A program made the translations under genes and the position numbers. This document shows, one piece after another, positions 13,030-22,675 of a DNA stretch of 64,000 nt (position 1 is the first letter of the stretch; every line of letters begins with the position of its first letter). Source of the stretch: Sternotherus odoratus (taxonomy: Eukaryota > Chordata > Testudines > Kinosternidae); the NCBI GenBank assembly GCA_032164245.1, contig JAVMKO010000003.1, positions 89,961,890-90,025,889 of the forward strand, read 5' to 3'. The notes beneath the pieces were generated by a model. It searched no databases. It saw only the letters and a list, made by a program, of their open reading frames with translations, and had not been told where the DNA came from.

Positions 13030-13860
13030 TATTTTTCTTTGAGTGATTGTTTATGTGCATTCCAAGCAGGTGTGTGTGCACCTCATGCACACCAGGCGGA
13101 AGGTTTTTCCCTTAGCAGTATCCGTAGAGCTGGCTCAGACGCCCACTCCCGACCCTCCACCCTCTCAGTTCCTTCTGACCGCCTGTGACCTAACTGGAAC
13201 TTTGCTCACTCCTGCGATACAGCCTTTGCAGTGTTCTCATTATGTATATATAGTTCATGTTTGTAGTTAGTTAATAGTTTCCCGTTAAGTTTTGTGAGTT
13301 AGTTGGATAGTTGTTGGGGAGTTCCCCTCCCCCGCAACTTGTGTTGCCCTCCGGGGCATGCCCGGTTTAAGCTCTGAGGGATCTGCAGCAAGTTTATGCC
13401 AAAGAGTGACCCTCACTCTTCTTTTCTGAGGTGCCTTGGGGAGAGCCACCAAAGAGATCCGTGTCACTTCTGTAAGGAATTCCGCCCAAGGACCCTTAAG
13501 GACCAAGAACAGACACTCTGTGTTCTCATGGAAGTTGTCTTGCATCCACATTCTGATTCAGAACTGGCACCGAATGCTTCATCTTCAGTGCACAGTGCTC
13601 CGGTGCCACTGGTGCGGGTGGAGGTCCAGCAAAAAGTCCATAGACCCTGGCACTGGGAGGACTTGGGATGCACAAAATCAGCCTTGGTACATCACTGCTC
13701 CCCGTTGCTTGTGCCTGTGAAGAAGAAGAGGCCGGTTAGGGGACGTTCACCCCACCAGGACCTCCAAGGGCCTGTGGCATCCGTACGTGCAGCGGGGCAG
13801 CCTGTGTTGGTGCCTGTCCCATCCAGGGTGCCGTCTTATATAGTAAGATAATAGTGTGTT
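13030..13860 (+). pseudogene. Retroelement gag-like ORF1 fragment with zinc-knuckle-like motif
   Basis: An open frame at 13396-13851 (151 codons) encodes a cysteine/histidine cluster near its start. Cys13 is followed by His18, Cys23 and Cys26 (CLGESHQRDPCHFC), with another Cys upstream in frame before the first Met. This spacing resembles the zinc-knuckle-like region of gag/ORF1 proteins from a reptile retroelement family that I recall as DIRS-like or LTR-type. The downstream part is basic and proline-rich. The upstream part (about 13040-13390), containing CACACCAGGCGGAAGG, looks like the 5' untranslated or terminal-repeat region of the same element. No protease, reverse transcriptase or integrase/recombinase follows, so it is a fragment. 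Family assignment is from memory and uncertain. Confidence 0.55.
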
Positions 13861-13989
13861 GGAAAAAGAGGGAGTAGAATATCAAGCAAACTTATAGGCA
13901 GTTATCTGAAAGCCTTGAATAGCATTGTAAAACAATGAGAACACTAGTTTATGTATTTATTACAGAAGCTAAGTTTCCATTTTATATAG

Positions 13990-14437
13990 TAGGGGCGGCC
14001 AAACTGTGGCTCATGCGATGTATGTGGCTCTTTTACAGTTAAATAGAGGCTCTCAGAGTCCTTCATGCCACCCCCCATTCTCCACCTACCAGACTGTGGT
14101 GGGAGCTCAGGGCTACTGCCCTACAGTGGGGGGAGTGGGGGGCTACGGGGTTACAGAGGTGACTGGTGCACGCTGAGAGTGGAGAGGGGGCACAATTTAA
14201 AGGTTTGTCCCCAACAGCTTGCATCTTTCCCTCCTTTTCCCTCCTCCCTTCCCCCCCCCCGCCCCCCCAGCATACATCCCCTCATTCCTCAGTGGCCCCT
14301 TCCTTCAGATGTTAGCTCCACTTGGAGAGGCAGTGGCAAACAGCTGGGAGCTGCCTCTGCTTTAGCTCCTTGGGGAGAGGCAGCAGCAAAAGCAGTGGCT
14401 CTCCCCGCAGGTCCTAGCTGTTTGCCGTTGCCTCTGT
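13990..14437. mobile_element. hAT-like element remnant, right end not found
   Basis: The left end AGGGGCGGCCAAACTGTGGC matches the terminus type of turtle hAT elements (CAGGGGCGGCC) with its first base changed. A TATGTGGCTCTTTTACAG word follows. The interior becomes GC- and pyrimidine-rich (C-run near 14247-14268). No matching right terminus or target duplication is visible. Confidence 0.5.
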
Positions 14438-15547
14438 AGAAACAATCCAGAAAAATATAGAATTCTCCTTTGACCAGAACTTTCTGGAATAGAATGGAAG
14501 CCGCAATTCTTTCAGTTGTTGAGACTTCCTCAGCTAGCACAAATGATTGTGCTGCTGGGGTTGTGTCGCAGTGTTTGAGAATATCAGAGTATTATTTCTT
14601 TCTACCATATATCCATCAGATTGTCACCGCAGTACACTCCAACTCTGTCTCTGATGTTAGATAATAAATCTGGTAAGGTACAGTGTGTTTGTGTGGGGTT
14701 TTTTTAGTTCAGTACTCTGGCTTCTCTGCAGCTACGCTGTCTGTTCATCTCCTTATGTAATAATCTAGGTGTATTTTTGTTATTCCCCAAAAAATCCTAT
14801 TATCAGAATTTTCTCATTCTGAAGAATGCTATCAGAATACAGATGTGTGATTTTTTTTCTCTCTCTCTAGATTGATATTCCTAAATGTCCACACATTAAT
14901 CAAGCTGCGTTTCAACATTTTCTGAAATGGTAGCATTTTTTTCTCTAAACATTTCTCTGTTTTATTAGTACAAACCACCAGGATAGTAACTTTGGAAGAT
15001 TTTGCTCCATTCCAGAGTGCCTACATTGTTAAATATGTAGTTTTCTGCATATGGCATTCATTTAGCTCCACAGAGTCAGAGGGAGCTGAATCCAAGAGGT
15101 GTTGACAAAGGTGACCAATATGATGGCCCAAGAACTGCTTTTATAAATGAGTTTTTTTGTTAGTCTTATTGGTTTAAGCAATTCCTATTAGGCAAAAGAA
15201 CTGTCGAATGAATTGAAACAATGTAAAATTTTTAAAGAAATTGTTCCCCAGCTAGACGACTCAGAAAAAACAGCTTCTTTCACGACAAATAGTCTCGGAA
15301 GAATTCAGTTTTTATGGGTAAATGTTGATTTCACTGTACACACACAAGGTGATGAAAAAAATATTTCCATTAATGATCATCAAAATTTACATAGAGGCAA
15401 AGTAAGAAAAATGCTGCTTGAGAGCTTTCTAGAATTTCATTTCAGGCTAATAGTTTGACATATGATGTTAACAGTGTGTTTTAACAGTTGATAAAACTTA
15501 TACTTTTTGAATCTCATCATCTGTTGTCACTAAATAATTGTCTGATC
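14438..15547. other. No gene recognised
   Basis: AT-rich. An 81-codon frame at 15213-15458 has no identifiable domain. Confidence 0.45.
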
Positions 15548-16402
15548 ATCTAACACAGGGGTGGGCAAACTACGGCCCGCGGGCCATATCTGTCAGGCTG
15601 CCCCTGGCCCCTCCCCCGGAGCCGCTCAGTGTGGGCACTGCTGTGGGGCTGGGGCTGCGTACCCCCCTTCCCCGGAGCCGTGCGGCACAGGCAGCGCTCT
15701 GGGGGCTGGGGCTGCGGCTCCATGCTTCCTCCCGCCCCTGGAACCGCGCCGCAGGGGCGGCACTCTAGGGGCTGGGTCTGCGCTCTCTCCCCTCCCCTGG
15801 CGCCGTGTCGGCAGCACTCCAGAAGGCCGGGGCTGCATGCTGGCACCGCGGGAGCAGCGCTCTGAGGGCCAAGGCTGCATGCTCACCCCTCCCCCCGGAA
15901 CTGTGCCATGCGAGGAACGTTCTGAGGGCTGAGGCTGCGCACCCGCCCCTGCCCCGGAGCCACCCTGCACGGACAGAGCTCTGGGTGCTGGGGCTGCATG
16001 CTCCCCCCCCCCGAGCAGCTGTGGTAAGAGGGGGGATGGAGGGGTTCCAGGATGGTGGTTGGGTGGGGGGCTTTGGAGGGGGCAGTCAGGGAACAGGGTG
16101 GGTTGATGGGGGTGGGGTTCTGGGTTGGTGGTGGGAAGGTGGATAGGGGTTGGGGCAGTCAGGGGACAGTGAACAGGGGAACTGGGTGGGGTCCTGGGGG
16201 GTGGTTAGGGTCTGTGGAAGGGGCAGTCAGAGGACAAGATGCAGGGGGGTTGGATGGGTCGGATTTAAAGGGGCAGTCAGGGGGCGGGAAGTGGGGAGGG
16301 GGCTGGATTGGGGGCGGGGCCTTCTCTACCCGGACCTCGATATAATTTCACAAACCTGAAGTGGCCCTTGGGCCAAAAAGTTTGCCCACCCCTGACCTAA
16401 CA
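15548..16402. mobile_element. Non-autonomous hAT element with 8-bp target duplication
   Basis: The element is 15556-16394 (839 bp). The left end is CAGGGGTGGGCAAACTACGG. The right end, read inward on the other strand, is CAGGGGTGGGCAAACTTTTT, so the first 16 bases of the two termini match exactly. Flanking 8-mers ATCTAACA (15548-15555) and ACCTAACA (16395-16402) match at 7 of 8. The interior is GC-rich: repeated CCCCGGAGCCG-type units on the left and a G-rich tandem array on the right. All open frames inside are composition-driven; no transposase is encoded. Confidence 0.9.
16030..16315. repeat. G-rich tandem array inside the hAT element
   Basis: Degenerate units of about 35-45 bp built around GGGGCAGTCAGGG followed by a GGGTGG-rich stretch. 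The GGGGCAGTCAG core recurs around 16078, 16152, 16218 and 16270. Confidence 0.7.
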
Positions 16403-17184
16403 TTATTGGACTCACCAAAATTTCCAGCAACTGTAAATATTTAAACAAAATCTTTAAAAAATGTTTAAAATAAAATCATCTGTCAAAATGCTAAATAAAA
16501 ATAAAATTGTGACAAGACTAGTGATAGGCGAGCTCCATCTCCTGCTTTCCTTCCTCAGGCTGTTGAGAAAGGAATGGGCTGGGTTGGTAGCTTTGTTAGA
16601 TATTTATGTAAAGATCTTTATTCCATTATGTGCTCTAATTGATGAAATATATGACAAAGAATACAGGATGTGCACTTATAGGTATTGTTCATAAATATGA
16701 ATAAATACAAATGAATAGCCAAATTGTATCCTCCTCCTAGAGGAGATAATGAGGCCAGGAAACTCTCTCAGGTTTATCTTGTGAAGTTTCCTTTATATTG
16801 TTGCTTTTGTGTAAAAACATTTGAAGTAGCTTAGACGTATTTTGGATGTGATCTCCCACCGTTGTAAATCCAGAGAATCCAAGGGGAAAGAGGACATTGT
16901 TTAGAAGCCTTGCTACCATTGAGCAGGCATCTTTCATTTATGCAAAACAGTCCTCTCTGAGGGATCAGGATGCAAGTGTAGAATTGAAGTTCTTCAAAGA
17001 AAGTAAATTCAGGCTTTAATATCTGAGCAAAGATCTGCATTGAGGGAGAGGAGAATGTTGTGGGGAATGACTCCTTCCTATCTTGCCCCTATTGCCCACC
17101 TCCAAAACCCCAACAATGTACCATAATTACAATACAACCACAGATCTTCCACAAGTGTATGGGAATAATGTAGTGGGTGCAACT
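16403..17184. other. No gene recognised
   Basis: AT-rich; no element termini or exon signature. Confidence 0.5.
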
Positions 17185-17290
17185 ATATTATTATTTATTT
17201 TATTATCTTAGTGCCCAGTCATGGACCACAACCCCATTGTGCTAGGCACTGTACAAACATAGGACATATGTATCTATATAACCAAATCTG
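17185..17290 (-). repeat. Interspersed repeat (GTGCTAGGCACTGTACAAAC family)
   Basis: Contains CAGTCATGGACCACAACCCC and GTGCTAGGCACTGTACAAAC. I recall this as an amniote repeat whose other end reads TCCCAAAGAGCTTGCAGTCT. That other end appears at the extreme right of this window (63.93-63.99 kb). The strand label is a convention only. Confidence 0.55.
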
Positions 17291-17466
17291 GATATTTATC
17301 TTTGTTTCCTCACTCTCCTATCCATGATAGGAGTCGTAGCTCTCCACTTCTAGTCCTCCTATTGGAGAAATGTCAGAATTAAGAGCCTTTTAGAAATACA
17401 GGAGATTATCTGGAATTTAATCTGAAATATATTTTATTTATTTTTGTTTATTTTATTTTTAATAAA

Positions 17467-18557
17467 ATCTCTCTATATAAAAGTCAAATGGTGTATGCGT
17501 GTATGTATGTATGTATGTATGTAAGCTTACTCCTTCCACACCGTTTGAGCTAGAGACTTGAAATTTGGTACAGTTAGAGGTCTTGGGGTCCTAATGACCG
17601 TAAGAGTAAAAAAAAAATAAAAATCAAATCTCACCTCTGACGCCCCCCAGGGGTGAAATTATTTAAAGGACAATCACATCAGCTGGGCAGCTGCTGTTCT
17701 CTGTGACATAGTTATGATGTCATAATACCCCCTCCAACAGACACCGCACTCGCTCAGCTGTCTGCCCCCGCCCCCCCTCCAACGGACCCCGCACTCGCTC
17801 AGCTCTCTGCCCCCTCCACCCTCCAACGGAACCCCGGAATCCCTCAGCTCTCTGGCCCCTCCCCACCTCCGACGGACCCGAGTTGGGTTTGGTCGGAGGG
17901 TAAGTGAGGTGGGGGTGTCGGGTTTGGTCGGGGGGTAAGTGAGCCGGGGGTGTCGGGTTTGGTCGGGGGGTAAGTGAGCCGGGGGTGTCGGGTTTGGTCG
18001 GGGAGTAAGTGAGCCGGGGGTGTCGGGTTTGGTCGGGGGGTAAGTGAGCCGGGGGTGTCGGGTTTGGTCGGGGGGGTAAGTGAGCCGGGGGTGTCGGGTT
18101 TGGTCGGGGGGGTGAGGTGAGGGTGTCAGGTTTGGTCGGGGGGTAAGTGAGCCGGGGGTGTTGGGTTTGGTCTGGGGGTGTTGGGTTTGGTGGGGGGGTA
18201 AGGTGGGGGTGTTGGGTTTGGTGGGAGGGTGACGAGGGGGGTCGGGGTTGGTCGAGGGGTGAGTGAGGTGTGGGTGTCGGGTTTGTTTGTGGTGGTAGGT
18301 AGGGGTGTCGGGTTTGGTCTACAGGGGGTGAGGTGTGGGTGTTGGTCAGGGGGTATAGGGGTTGGTAGGGGGGAGACGTGGGGGTGTTGGGTTTGGGTGG
18401 CGGGGTGAAAATGTGAGTCGGGGTTGGTCGAGGGGTAAGTGAGGTGGGGGTGTCGGGTTTGCTCTCTGCCCCCATCCAACGGACCCCGCACTCGCTCAGC
18501 TGTCTGCCCCCTCCCCACCTCCGACTGACCTGAGCAACGCTGGGTATTTTCGCTAGT
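17467..18557 (+). mobile_element. Non-autonomous Helitron
   Basis: The 5' end at 17468 reads TCTCTCTATATAAAAGTC. The 3' end reads CAACGCTGGGTATTTTCGC then CTAG at 18553-18556, followed by T. A at 17467 and T at 18557 fit insertion between A and T without a target duplication, the Helitron rule. The AACGCTGGGTATTT...CTAG ending matches Helitron tails I recall from vertebrates. A short hairpin expected just before CTAG is weak here. The interior has ATGT repeats (about 17503-17523), GC-rich blocks with AACGGACCCCGCACTCGCTC on both sides, and a 35-bp minisatellite. No Rep/helicase is encoded. Confidence 0.8.
17884..18460. repeat. 35-bp minisatellite inside the Helitron
   Basis: The word TGTCGGGTTTGG recurs at 35-bp spacing (for example 17916, 17951, 17986), with GTAAGTGAGCCGGGGG in each unit. 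The first seven or so units are nearly identical. From about 18120 the units become shorter and more divergent. A 251-codon minus-strand Pro/Thr-rich frame at 17720-18475 is a by-product: 35 is not a multiple of 3, but three units restore the frame. Confidence 0.9.
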
Positions 18558-19150
18558 TATTTAGTAAAGTTCAGTAAATTCCATTATTCAGCAAATAAAA
18601 GATGGAAATAAAATGCTACTCCATCTTGACAGTGATACGCTAGAAAGAGTTGACAGACATGACCTTTAATATCCTTTGGCTTAAATAAGATGACACCTTT
18701 AATTCAACCAAAAATCCTTACCTCTAAATTCCTGCGTGCTGTTAAGATAGTCATTACACCATTTTGTTAAAGCTAGCGTCAAATATTATGACTAAGAAGT
18801 GTAACTTTTAAATACAGTGAAAATCAGGATGGTTTTTTGCTTTGTATTGTTTTTAATCAGTATAATTTAAATTCATTAGCACAATGTCAGTATATCTAGG
18901 CCAAAAAACTGACCTACCTATCACTGTGCATCTGAAGAAATTTAGTTATTTTGAGACTGCAAGTGGAGGGTTCTTGAAAAGATGCTCTTCAGTATTAACC
19001 AATAGTCAAGATATGCTGATGGTTCTGTCAAGGTTCAATATTTTATCTATTTTAAACAATTCTCCATTGAAAAGAATGCACAAACAATGGATCGGCCTAT
19101 AGTGCTACAGAATAAAAGCATGCTTAAACATTTGGCTGAACTACTGTGAA
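18558..19150. other. No gene recognised
   Basis: AT-rich with no recognised element. Confidence 0.5.
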
Positions 19151-19151
19151 A

Positions 19152-19325
19152 AATAATATCATAATCAAAATCATAGCAATAGAGGGCTGAAAGGAACTTC
19201 AAGATCTCATCTAGTCCATCCCCTACACCAAGACAGGATTAAATATACTTAGACCACCCCCAATAGGTGTCTAACCTGATCTTGAAAAGCTCCAGTTTCA
19301 GAGCAAATAATTAATAATTACTCTG
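19152..19325 (-). mobile_element. CR1 LINE 3' fragment
   Basis: AATCATAGCAATAGAGGGC is the reverse complement of an ATTCTATGATT-type CR1 tail. It continues as CATCTAGTCCATCCCC, GACAGGATTAAATATACTTAG and TAACCTGATCTTGAAAA. This matches the antisense of a CR1 coding/3' region. Confidence 0.8.
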
Positions 19326-19334
19326 AGTATACTC

Positions 19335-19605
19335 TGAGTATAGTCTTTCAATTACCTTATAGTGATTTAAGAATGAAATTAAATGGGTATGTCATGATTT
19401 ATTATTCACAAATCCATTTTGGATATTACCTATCACCTCCTTATCCTCCATGTTTGAACAAATTGATTGTTCCAGTATATTTTGGAGTCTGCAAAGACTG
19501 ACTACTCTATAATTCTGGGTATTTAATTTAGGCTTAATGGTCTGTAATTCCCTACATCCTCAGTTTTCCTCTTTTTGAAGATAGGTGCTGTGTTTGCCCT
19601 TTTGC
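19335..19605 (-). pseudogene. CR1/L2-type reverse transcriptase fragment
   Basis: Read on the minus strand from about 19605, one frame gives APIFKKRKTEDVGNYRPLSL before a stop. Another block gives QSICSNMEDKEVIGNIQNGF. The NYRPLSL and NGF words are the conserved N-terminal blocks of non-LTR reverse transcriptase domains in CR1/L2-clade LINEs. At least one internal stop separates the blocks and another follows FVNNKS. The fragment ends before the catalytic block, and no YADD motif is seen. It lies between the CR1 tail on the left and the larger foldback repeat on the right. It is a dead remnant. Confidence 0.75.
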
Positions 19606-19808
19606 AATCCTCAGACCTCACCCTTCCTGAGTTCTCAAAGACATGATCCATTTTGGTCAATCTCATGGTCATAGGATTTTAAAAATAATAAATTTCATGA
19701 TTTCAGCTATTTAAATCTGAAATGTCACGGTGATGTAATTGTAGGGATCCTGACCAAAAAAGGAGTTGTGGGAGGGTGGTGGTGGTGGTGGTCACAAGGT
19801 TATTGCAG

Positions 19809-20441
19809 TACAGTAAACCCGCGATTTAACGGACCTCGATTTAATGGACTTCGGATGCAACGGACAAAATTTCTAAGCAAGTCTGATGCATCCGAAATCC
19901 ATTTGTCGAGGGCTGGCTCCCGGCTCCCGGCTGCCGCCCGGGTCCAGGCAGCGGGCGGGCTGGCTGCCGGCTCCCGGCTGCCGCCCGGGTCCCGCCAGTG
20001 GGCGGGCTGGCTACCGGCTGCCGCCCGGGTCCCACCAGCGGGCGGGCTGGCTGACTGCTCCCGCCAGCGGGCGGGCTGGCTGACGGCTCCCGCACGGGTC
20101 CCATCAGCGGGTGGGCTGGCTGACGGCTCCCGCCCGGGTCCCGCCAGCGGGCGGGCTGGCTGACGGCTCCCGCACGGGTCCCATCAGCGGGCGGGCTGGC
20201 TGACGGGTCCCGGCTGCCGCCCAGGTCCCAGCAGCCGGGACCCGGGCGGGCTGGCTGACGGCTCCCGGCTGCCACCCGTGTCCTGGCAGCGGGCAGGCTG
20301 CGGAGCTGCTGCCCCGGCCCTGTGGCGGGCGGGCTGCTGCTCCGACAGCTCATTTTTTTTATTATTATTAAATAACGGACTTTCTCATTTAACGGACACC
20401 CCCTCACCTGAATTAGTCCGTTAAATCGAGGTTTTACTGTA
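19809..20441. mobile_element. Tigger/pogo-like non-autonomous element, copy 2
   Basis: The element is 19811-20439 (629 bp), flanked by TA at 19809-19810 and 20440-20441. The left end is CAGTAAACCCGCGATTTAAC. The right end, read inward, is CAGTAAAACCTCGATTTAAC. It is the same family as the copies at 8.8 and 38.9 kb, but with a GC-rich core longer than copy 1. AATAACGGAC near 20371-20380 and TTTAACGGACACCCCCTC near 20389-20406 are the shared right subterminal block. Proline/arginine-rich frames here come from the tandem core. Confidence 0.9.
19912..20300. repeat. GC-rich tandem array inside Tigger copy 2
   Basis: About eight to nine units of roughly 30-50 bp, each with GGCGGGCTGGCTG followed by CGGCTCCCG and CGGGTCCC. 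Unit length varies because some units lack the GGCTGCCGCC segment. The same unit occurs about three times in copy 1. Confidence 0.85.
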
Positions 20442-21020
20442 CTGCTACCCTTACTTCCACACTGCTGCTGACGGGAGTGCTTGCCTTCAGAACTGAGCAG
20501 CTGAAGAGTGGTGGCTGCTGGCCAGGAGCCCAGCTCTGAAGGCAGAACCACCAGCAGCAGCAGTGCAGAAGTAAGGATGGCATGGTATGGTATTGGCGCC
20601 CTTACTCCTGTGCTGCTTCCTGCAGAGTTGGGACCTCAGTCAGCAGCCACTACTCTCAGGCCACCCAGCACTGAAGGCAGCAGTGTAGAAATCAGGGTAG
20701 CATGGTATGGTATTGCCACCCTTAATTCTGTGCTGCTGCTGACAGGGCGCTGACTTCAGAGCTGGGCGTCTGGCCAACCAGCTCTGAAGGCAGTGCAGAA
20801 GTAAGGATAGCAATACCACAGTCCATCTAAAATAACCTTGTGACCTGCCTGTAACTCCTTTTGGGTCAGGACCCCCTATTTCCAGCATGAAATCTGTAGT
20901 GTATAGGGTAAAAGCACACAGAAGACGAGATTTCATTGTGGGAGACCAGATTTCACAGAGGGAGACCAGATTTCATGGTCCATGATGTGTTTTTCATGAC
21001 TGTGAATTTGATAGGACCCC

Positions 21021-22097
21021 ATTTGTGATTCAGAGATTATTTTGACTAGTTCCTTAAGTAGTCTAGGATAAATTTCTTCAGGCCTTGCCAATTTAAATAC
21101 ATATAATTTATTTAAATATCCTTTAGTCAGTTTTTTCCCTATCGTAGCCTATGTTCCTGCCCCCCATGTTGTTAATATTAATCATATTAAGCCTCTGGTT
21201 ACAGTTAACTTTTTAGTGAAGACTGCAGCAAAAATGGTGAACTGAATCTTAGTGTCTTTATTATTTGTCTGATCTCTTATTTTTAAGATTAGTGATTTTT
21301 AAAACATCAGGGTTGGGTGCCACACTTTTAAATTACTGGTGTGTTTTTCCATAATAATCCCCCACTCTTCTAAATTTTGTTTTCAGAATTCCAAAACAGC
21401 ATATTGCTGAAACAAAAGGTTTTGAAATAAATCTGGGATTTTGTTTTTATTCATCACCAGCTTTTCCATCAAGGATGGACTCATGTTTTTTCTTTGTTTT
21501 AACTTTAATGTATAGTGTACCTATATTTTTAACCACTCAAGCATTTTTGTCCTCTTTCATGGACTTTAACATTTCAATCCTGAATATTCTCAATTGTAAT
21601 AACATAGATGTTGATGCTTAGTAGGCAATACAAGATTTGTCATATGTGAGTTGCAATTTTCCAGTCCATTTCTGGCAAAACTTCTCAGTATTTCATGTAT
21701 TTATAATTATAGTGTTCTTAAAAGAAAACTTGTCTGGTACCAATGAATGTTATATGTAGTGGTTTCCCCCTCTTCTTTTATCTTCTAATAGAATACTTCT
21801 GGGGATAATGATGTCTGCAGTTCATCCAAATGTGAAAAAAGAATAGTATTAGGTTAGCCAAAGTTTACCCAATGAAAAGTATTTTCCTAACCTTCAACAG
21901 TAAGTCAGTTCTCATGCATTACCTTGATCTACTTTACAGTCAGCCTATGTGAACCACTACATTTTTAGAGACCTTCATCACATCATTTAGAGAAGATGAG
22001 GAATTTAAGAATGTTTGTTTTTGGAGAATTTTACATGGAGAGGGTTTCTTGCTCTTTTGGGATGCTGGAGTAATAGTTGTTCCCATATGTTCAAGTG
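21021..22097. other. No gene recognised
   Basis: AT-rich sequence with no clear element boundaries. Confidence 0.5.
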
Positions 22098-22247
22098 AGA
22101 TAACTGGCTTTGTGGATGAGGGGAAAGCCGTGGATGTGTTATTCCTCGACTTTGAAGCTTTTGATACCGTCTCCCACGGTGTTCTTGACAGCAAGTTAAA
22201 GAAGTATGGGCTGGATGAATGAATCATAAGGTGGACAGAAAGCTGTT
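22098..22247 (+). pseudogene. CR1 reverse transcriptase fragment
   Basis: Plus-strand reading from about 22099 gives GFVDEGKAVDVLFLDFEAFD then TVSHGVLDSKLKKYGLDE and a stop. The VDV-x-x-LDF-x-AFDTVSH pattern is the RT block containing the first catalytic aspartate of CR1-like LINEs. One residue appears to be missing between LDF and AFD compared with the family pattern. No other RT blocks follow; the sequence passes directly into a Harbinger fragment. Confidence 0.8.
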
Positions 22248-22261
22248 CCAGGTTACTTTTG

Positions 22262-22675
22262 GCATTCATGGTGGGCCATTGCTTTTGAGCTTGGGGAACA
22301 AGCACAGAGTCTTGGTTCTGCATTGTTATGCAGGTCTGGGATGACGAGCAATGGCTGCAGAACTTTTGGATGTGCAAAGGCTCTTTCCTGGAACTGTGTG
22401 CGGAGGTGGTCCCTGCCCTCCAGCACAAAGACACCAAAATGAGAGCTGCCTTCTTGGTGGAGAAACACATGGCAATCACTGTGGGAAACTGGGAACTCCG
22501 AACTGCTATTGGTCAGTTGCGAATCAGTTTGGAGTCAGGATGTCCACCATAGGGATTGCATTCACACACATGTGCAGAACAATTAATCACATTCTGCTAT
22601 GAAGGACTGTGACTCTTGGAAATGTGCATGAAGTAATGGATGGCTTTGTGGCAGTGGGACCAGACACACCCCTCT
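22262..22675 (+). pseudogene. Harbinger (PIF) transposase N-terminal fragment
   Basis: Plus-strand translation gives QVWDDEQWLQNFWMCKGSF and ALQHKDTKMRAAFLVEKHMA, then in a shifted frame GTPNCYWSVANQFGV and MCRTINHILL followed by a stop. The order matches the N-terminal helical region of PIF/Harbinger transposases, and parallels the second copy at 54.1-54.4 kb. There is at least one frameshift (near 22485-22495) and an in-frame stop. After RTVTLGNVHEVMDGF the match is lost by about 22675, before the DDE core. In a live element this protein would bind and cut the terminal repeats together with a Myb-like partner; here it is dead. Confidence 0.8.

Larger units (their letters stand above)
19644..21020. 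mobile_element. Larger interspersed repeat interrupted by Tigger copy 2
   Basis: The left part (about 19644-19808) has TCCATTTTGGTCAATCTC and TATTTAAATCTGAAATGTCA. The right part (about 20442-21020) has repeated units of ACCCTTACTTC, CTGCTGCTGACGGG and CAGCTCTGAAGGCAG in both orientations, then ends GTGAATTTGATAGGACCCC. The two parts share the sense of a turtle MITE I recall that begins and ends with a GGGCCCTACCAAATTCAC-type terminus. The Tigger-like element sits in the middle at a TA. The left terminus itself is not clearly present. Confidence 0.6.

Noticed and set aside
15213..15458. 81-codon plus-strand frame as a possible exon
   Set aside because: AT-rich, no flanking splice pattern that stands out, and no motif.
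17884..18120. Regular 35-bp repeats as a CRISPR array
   Set aside because: Units are contiguous with no unique spacers, lie inside a Helitron, and the genome is vertebrate.
17720..18475. 251-codon Pro/Thr-rich minus-strand frame
   Set aside because: It is the 35-bp Helitron minisatellite read on the reverse strand, with a second overlapping frame of the same kind.
19841..20551. 236-codon minus-strand frame
   Set aside because: It crosses the boundary between Tigger copy 2 and its host repeat, and consists mostly of tandem-unit translation.
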